Below, piece after piece: positions 6,318 to 9,606 of a stretch of 9,606 bases of DNA (positions within the stretch are counted from its first letter, which is position 1; every line of letters starts with the position of its first letter). Origin of the DNA: Bacilli bacterium (GTDB lineage Bacteria > Bacillota_I > Bacilli_A > Haloplasmatales > Haloplasmataceae); contig JAAZCR010000277.1 in assembly GCA_012513195.1 (NCBI GenBank), positions 1 to 9,606 of the forward strand, given 5' to 3'. The notes beneath the pieces were generated by a model, which was not told the origin of the DNA, did no database searches, and saw only the letters and a list, made by a program, of their open reading frames with translations. Made by a program: the position numbers and the translations under genes.

Positions 6318-6333
6318 ATTAATAATGTGTATT
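6306..6333. terminator. Terminator overlapping the end of the ANT(6)-like gene; serves the XRE gene
   Basis: AATACACATTA (6306-6316) pairs perfectly with TAATGTGTATT (6323-6333) around a 6-base loop. On the - strand the stem is followed by a T-rich run formed by the A-tracts at about 6294-6307, giving a good intrinsic terminator for the XRE gene, whose stop is 3 bases away. On the + strand there is no long T-run, so termination of the nucleotidyltransferase transcript would be weaker. The left arm contains part of the stop codon at 6315-6317. Confidence 0.7.
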
Positions 6334-6335
6334 AA

Positions 6336-6611
6336 CTACTTCTTTAATTCTTTAGTATCTTTACTTTTTTTCTCACTATTTTCTTTATAAACATCGCTAA
6401 AATCAAATAATTCGCGAATATCGACTTCTAAGATCTTAGACAAACGATAGGCATTCGCAATTGTAATATTTTTTTCAGCACGTTCAATCTGCCCGATATA
6501 AGTTCGATGCATACCACTTAAGAATCCTAACTCTTCTTGTGATAAACCCTTACTCATCCGAAGTAGCCGCAACTTTTTACCGAAGAGTACGTTAAATTCG
6601 CGATCCTTCAT
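6336..6611 (-). CDS. Small XRE-family helix-turn-helix regulator
   Basis: This 91-residue protein is a single HTH_3/XRE domain (about residues 6-68) with a charged Lys/Glu-rich tail (EKKSKDTKELKK). The DNA-binding part runs from SQEELGFLSGMHRTYIGQIER (about 24-44) to the family's closing ILEVDIRELFDF. The pattern HRTYIGQIERAEKNITI resembles controller (C) proteins of restriction-modification systems and SinR-like regulators, but no methylase or nuclease gene is nearby. The start is ATG 6611, with the SD-like GGTGAT 7 bases upstream; a GTG at 6614 is in frame directly before it. It may repress its own promoter or the divergent acpS region, but targets cannot be assigned. I see no convincing promoter in 6615-6746. 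Confidence 0.88.
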   Translation of the reverse strand: MKDREFNVLFGKKLRLLRMSKGLSQEELGFLSGMHRTYIGQIERAEKNITIANAYRLSKILEVDIRELFDFSDVYKENSEKKSKDTKELKK

Positions 6612-6746
6612 CACTAATCACCACCATTTACTTAAAAAATACTTATAAATATCTATATAATCTACAGACTAAAAGTAGCATCAGCCATTTTTCTGAAAAT
6701 TTCTTCTGTAAAGTATGTTTAACAATAGAATATTGAGGTGATGATT

Positions 6747-7088
6747 ATGATATTAGGTGTTGGTACCGATTTGGTTGAAATTAATCGGATCAAAAATAAT
6801 TACCTTAGACTTGCTGAAAGAGTATTGACCGATAAGGAGTTAAAACTCTTTTCCGAGTTTCAAAATGAGAAGCGCAAGCTAGAATATCTAGCAGGACGCT
6901 TCGCAGCTAAAGAAGCTTATGCGAAAGCATTGGGTACAGGCATTGGTGATGTTAGTTTTAAGGATATTGAGGTACTCCATGATGAGCTAGGGAAACCATA
7001 TATTAATGTTCAGAATGATACGAAAGTTCATCTATCGATTAGTCATACTGAACAGTATGCCATCGCATTTGTGATAATTGAAAAGTAA
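6747..7088 (+). CDS. acpS: Holo-[acyl-carrier-protein] synthase
   Basis: AcpS transfers 4'-phosphopantetheine from CoA to the conserved Ser of apo-ACP (EC 2.7.8.7), activating ACP for fatty acid synthesis. At 113 residues it is normal to slightly short. The N-terminal GVGTDLVEINRI holds the Mg-binding D8, and GRFAAKEAYAKALGTG holds E56. The closing LSISHTEQYAIAFV is the usual final strand pair. I chose ATG 6747 because family members start with M-I-(I/L)-G-x-G-T-D and because GAGGTGAT (6735-6742) is well spaced before it; upstream in-frame GTG 6738 and ATG 6741 overlap that SD. It converges on the DUF378 gene. A weak -10 (TAGAAT, 6726-6731) lacks a clear -35. Confidence 0.95.
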   Translation: MILGVGTDLVEINRIKNNYLRLAERVLTDKELKLFSEFQNEKRKLEYLAGRFAAKEAYAKALGTGIGDVSFKDIEVLHDELGKPYINVQNDTKVHLSISHTEQYAIAFVIIEK

Positions 7089-7118
7089 AAAGTCTATTTG
7101 CTTAGCCTTTTTTACTTT
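7082..7118. terminator. Probable bidirectional terminator between acpS and the DUF378 gene
   Basis: AAAGTAAAAAG (7082-7092) pairs with CTTTTTTACTTT (7107-7118) with one bulged T, and inner CTA/TAG pairs extend the stem. Both arms overlap the stop codons of the convergent genes (acpS TAA 7086-7088, DUF378 TAA 7117-7119). The stem is AT-rich and therefore moderate in strength. Confidence 0.55.
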
Positions 7119-7323
7119 AGTCTTCTGTGTGTGCAAATAATAACCCAATGTTTATTAAACCTGTAATACCCACGAGAGTATAGATTGTTCGCGATACTAT
7201 TGAAGTTTCACCCGCAAACAGCCATGCCACGAGGTCAAACTGGAACAATCCAATTAAACCCCAGTTTATCGCACCAATAATGGTAACGACGAGGGCGATT
7301 TTTTGTAGTAAAGTTACACTCAT
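7117..7323 (-). CDS. DUF378 small membrane protein (YuzA-like)
   Basis: This 68-residue protein has two hydrophobic segments (about 8-27 and 45-63), predicted to span the membrane. It carries the DUF378 signature: GAINWGLIGLFQFDLVAWLF in the first half and RTIYTLVGITGL in the second. The start ATG 7323 is set by the strong SD GAGGAGG (7331-7337). The open frame extends 20 codons further upstream, but that part runs through the RBS and does not resemble the family. The family's function is unknown. It lies between acpS and ydcC but in the opposite direction, so it is transcribed separately, probably from the AT-rich region 7340-7420. Confidence 0.87.
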   Translation of the reverse strand: MSVTLLQKIALVVTIIGAINWGLIGLFQFDLVAWLFAGETSIVSRTIYTLVGITGLINIGLLFAHTED

Positions 7324-7350
7324 ATGTCCGCCTCCTCTATAGTTTTCAGT

Positions 7351-7398
7351 AATATTATCTCTTTTCGTGACAATTTTATACATTATAGAATATTATCT
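7351..7398. repeat. Two copies of a 10-bp direct repeat in the DUF378/ydcC divergent region
   Basis: AATATTATCT occurs at 7351-7360 and again at 7389-7398, start to start 38 bases. The second copy overlaps the predicted -10 of ydcC, and both lie upstream of the DUF378 start. They could be binding sites for a shared regulator. The AT-rich composition makes chance repetition possible. Confidence 0.3.
7367..7396 (+). promoter_or_regulatory. Predicted sigma-A-like promoter for ydcC and the aminotransferase gene
   Basis: GTGACA (7367-7372) and TATTAT (7391-7396) are separated by 18 bases, each matching five of six consensus positions. The start would be near 7403, about 42 bases before the ydcC ATG. 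A sporulation sigma factor promoter was considered because of the YdcC family, but no clear match was seen. Confidence 0.42.
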
Positions 7399-7444
7399 AC
7401 CTTCAATTCATAAGATTTATTGAAAAATGATGCGAGGTGGAGTT

Positions 7445-8455
7445 ATGCGGAAGATAATTTATATTATGTTTTTAGTGGTGATAATTTTTTTAATAAATGC
7501 TTGTGGTAAACATAGTCAAACAGATATTGTTAAAGCTTTAGGAGAAAAAGTTGAAGAGATCAAAGCATTTGATGTGGATGCGGTAATGGATATCAAGGAA
7601 ATGAATAAGTCTCATTTATTTGATGTTAATATCAAGTATCAACACCCACATTATTTTAAAGTAACCTTAAAGAACCGTGATAGCCAAAATGTGCAAATTG
7701 TCTTAAAGAACGATGAAGGTGTATATGTATTAAGTCCCGCTTTAAATAAGAGTTTTAAATTTCAAAGCGACTGGCCACTAAATAGCTCACAGCCCTATTT
7801 ATTTCAATCATTAGTAAAAGACATTATGAATGATAAGAATGCGATAATAACAAAGCAAGGAGAAGATTTTGTCGTTGAGACAAAGGTTAATTACCGTAAA
7901 TCACAGGAACTAACTAAACAACGCATTATAATTGATGGAAAGACCCTTTTTCCCAAAGAAGTTATCGTGTTTGATGCACAGATGAATGAAAAAATGTCAG
8001 TTAAATTTATGAATGTAGACTTAAAACCTAAGTTTAACGAAGCTGAATTTGATGTTGAATATAGTATGAATAAGGCAATTAATACCTTTGGTGCTACTTT
8101 GCCAACATTTGCGGATCGCAATATCATGTATCCTACAAATATTCAAGGGACTGAGTTAACTGCCGAAACAATCAAAGAACTTGAAAGTGGTAAACGTGCC
8201 ATCATGACTTTTGCGGGAGAAAAATCCTTTACGGTTATTCAAGAATATGTTGATAAAGATGAAGAGTTAGGAGCACCAGAAATATTGTTTGCAGATCCAA
8301 TTATAATTTGTAGCGGAATAGCATTCTTAGGTGAGCAATCATTAATTTGGATTGACAATGGTATTGAGTTCTTCCTATTCTCTAGTGATTTAACACCAGA
8401 TCAAATGTACATTATCGCTAACTCATTCACAAGGGCTACAAGTGTTGAGAAATAA
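7445..8455 (+). CDS. ydcC: YdcC/GerS-like lipoprotein with LolA fold
   Basis: This 336-residue protein is predicted to be exported and lipid-anchored: a short N-terminal RKIIY, a hydrophobic stretch to residue 17, and a lipobox ending in Cys20 (L-I-N-A-C; Asn at -2 is slightly unusual). The next part (about 25-205) looks like the LolA/LppX-type half-barrel seen in B. subtilis YdcC and clostridial GerS: YQHPHYFKVTLKN, QIVLKNDEGVYVLSPALNKSFKF and VIVFDAQMNEKMSVKF. The C-terminal part (about 215-336), with GKRAIMTFAGEKSFTVIQE and NGIEFFLFSSDLT, resembles the DUF4367 region of YdcC. The start is ATG 7445, four bases after GAGGTGG; earlier ATGs at 7427 and 7430 precede the SD. The closeness to acpS recalls the Bacillus gene order. 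GerS acts in spore germination; the role here is not known. It is followed 2 bases later by an aminotransferase gene. Confidence 0.8.
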   Translation: MRKIIYIMFLVVIIFLINACGKHSQTDIVKALGEKVEEIKAFDVDAVMDIKEMNKSHLFDVNIKYQHPHYFKVTLKNRDSQNVQIVLKNDEGVYVLSPALNKSFKFQSDWPLNSSQPYLFQSLVKDIMNDKNAIITKQGEDFVVETKVNYRKSQELTKQRIIIDGKTLFPKEVIVFDAQMNEKMSVKFMNVDLKPKFNEAEFDVEYSMNKAINTFGATLPTFADRNIMYPTNIQGTELTAETIKELESGKRAIMTFAGEKSFTVIQEYVDKDEELGAPEILFADPIIICSGIAFLGEQSLIWIDNGIEFFLFSSDLTPDQMYIIANSFTRATSVEK

Positions 8456-8457
8456 CT

Positions 8458-9564
8458 ATGAATGAAAAGTTAAATAATTTAGTCTTACATAGTATCCGCC
8501 AATATCGCAAACCTAATACTCTTGATTTAACTGTTGGTGAAGGTCACTTTCAGGCACCTTTTAATGCCAAATTGGGAGTATATGAAGCACTACTAATGAA
8601 TCAAACTAAGTATAGTACCATTAGCGGCGAAGAGAGTTTACGAAAGAAATTTGCAAGTAAATACTATTCCCAATATGATTATGAAGAAGTCGTCGTAACC
8701 AATGGTGCTACTCAAGGAATCTTTATCACACTTATGGCGATAATAAATAATAATAGTGATGAAATCATCGTTTTAGCACCATATTATCCTGCCTATGCAC
8801 AAATTATTACCTTACTAGGTGCTAAACCAGTTATTGTTGATACCAAAGATCATGATTTCAAGATATCTATAACTAAACTTAAAGAATATCTCACACATAA
8901 TACTGTTGGAATTATTATAAATGAACCATGTAACCCAACAGGTGTAACCTACACCTTAGAAGAGAAATTAGAACTTCTTAAACTGTTTAGAGAACATAAG
9001 ATGTATGTTATCGTTGATGAAGTTTATCGAGCTTATACTAATGAAGATCATGTATCTTTTGCTGAACTAATCGATTTAAAACTAAAAGAGCAGTTCATAT
9101 TTGTAAATAGTCTTTCTAAATCTCATCTTATTACTGGTTTTCGGGTTGGATTTGTCTTAAGTAACAAGCAAATCATAAGCAATTTACAAAAATTAAATTG
9201 GATGATAATCGGCTCGTTATCAAAACTACTTCAAGAAGGAGCAAGTAATGCCCTTGATGATGATTATTATCCTAATTTTGTGAAACGATATTATATTAAT
9301 AATACGCGTTATCTACAAGATGAACTAGATGAATTAAACATTGATTATGTTAAGGGTAATGGGGGTTACTATGTTTTTGTAAGGACGGATCAGATGGGGT
9401 TAGATGATGAGGGTTTTACCAACCTGTTTAGTGAGAAATATCAGCTTGCGGTGGTGCCTGGGCGAATATTTGGAGAGAATTATCAAAATTATGTTAGAGT
9501 TTCATGTTGTCGCGATGTAAAGGATATTATCCGTTTTGTTGAAGTTTTACGGGAGTTAAAATAA
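8458..9564 (+). CDS. PatA-like PLP-dependent aminotransferase (class I/II)
   Basis: This 368-residue fold-type I aminotransferase transfers an amino group between an amino acid and a 2-oxo acid using PLP in the cytoplasm. All key residues are present: YSTISGEESLR near 52-62, NPTG at 159-162 (N159 contacts PLP), VDEVY with D187, SLSKSH with the Schiff-base lysine K221, R229, and substrate-carboxylate R347 in YVRVSCCRD. By overall similarity it is closest to B. subtilis PatA, reported as an N-acetyl-diaminopimelate/aromatic aminotransferase; the GAKPVIVDT and SLSKSHxxTGxRxGF segments agree. The substrate is not certain. It starts 2 bases after ydcC with only a weak SD (TTGAGA), so translation is probably coupled to ydcC. 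No terminator is visible in the remaining 42 bases. Confidence 0.88.
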   Translation: MNEKLNNLVLHSIRQYRKPNTLDLTVGEGHFQAPFNAKLGVYEALLMNQTKYSTISGEESLRKKFASKYYSQYDYEEVVVTNGATQGIFITLMAIINNNSDEIIVLAPYYPAYAQIITLLGAKPVIVDTKDHDFKISITKLKEYLTHNTVGIIINEPCNPTGVTYTLEEKLELLKLFREHKMYVIVDEVYRAYTNEDHVSFAELIDLKLKEQFIFVNSLSKSHLITGFRVGFVLSNKQIISNLQKLNWMIIGSLSKLLQEGASNALDDDYYPNFVKRYYINNTRYLQDELDELNIDYVKGNGGYYVFVRTDQMGLDDEGFTNLFSEKYQLAVVPGRIFGENYQNYVRVSCCRDVKDIIRFVEVLRELK

Positions 9565-9606
9565 GTTAATAATACATCCTTTGTCGTAAAAAATAGTTTA
9601 CATTAG

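Noticed and set aside
6695..6703. GAAAATTTC short palindrome between the XRE gene and acpS
   Set aside because: Arms of only 4 bp in a very AT-rich spacer; no support as an operator.
7117..7383. Longer 88-residue version of the DUF378 protein starting at 7383
   Set aside because: The extra 20 residues run through the strong GAGGAGG ribosome binding site and do not resemble the family; ATG 7323 is the likely start.
7891..8127. 78-codon open frame antisense to ydcC
   Set aside because: No RBS, no recognisable domain, and it is fully inside the LolA-like coding region.

Overview
This 9.6 kb window is AT-rich bacterial DNA with strong GGAGG-type ribosome binding sites and A/T-biased codons. All twelve genes stop with TAA (9) or TAG (3), and none with TGA. 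The gene content is citrate lyase, a phosphotransbutyrylase/butyrate kinase pair with a branched-chain amino acid dehydrogenase, an acpS-ydcC neighbourhood, and a CcpA-type cre site. This points to a fermentative low-GC Gram-positive (Bacillota), or one of the Bacilli-derived lineages near the Mollicutes. The species cannot be named from the sequence alone. No tRNA, rRNA, CRISPR array, insertion sequence or phage gene was seen.

Left part (1-2280, + strand): the 3' end of citE (citrate lyase beta) overlaps citF (citrate lyase alpha), and an intrinsic terminator follows. Next is a small separate transcription unit with its own promoter, leader hairpin, strong RBS and 16-bp terminator. It encodes a lone HepT-fold (DUF86) protein that has lost the HxY part of the HepT RNase motif and has no MntA antitoxin gene beside it. 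This is the most unusual gene in the window.

Middle (2244-5430, - strand): a compact ptb-buk-bcd operon with a promoter, a near-perfect cre site at the predicted transcription start, and the shared 16-bp hairpin as terminator. Together the enzymes would deaminate a branched-chain (or related) amino acid and later convert the derived acyl-CoA through acyl-phosphate to acid plus ATP. The 2-oxo-acid to acyl-CoA step is not encoded here. A divergent promoter drives an ANT(6)-like nucleotidyltransferase gene (5499-6317), which converges on a small XRE regulator (6336-6611).

Right part (6747-9564): acpS (+), a convergent DUF378 membrane protein gene (-), then ydcC (LolA/GerS-like lipoprotein) and a PatA-like PLP aminotransferase as a 2-nt-spaced pair (+). 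The closeness of acpS and ydcC recalls the acpS-ydcC order I remember from Bacillus. The last 42 bases (9565-9606) hold no gene or terminator that I can recognise. All intergenic gaps are shorter than 300 bases.
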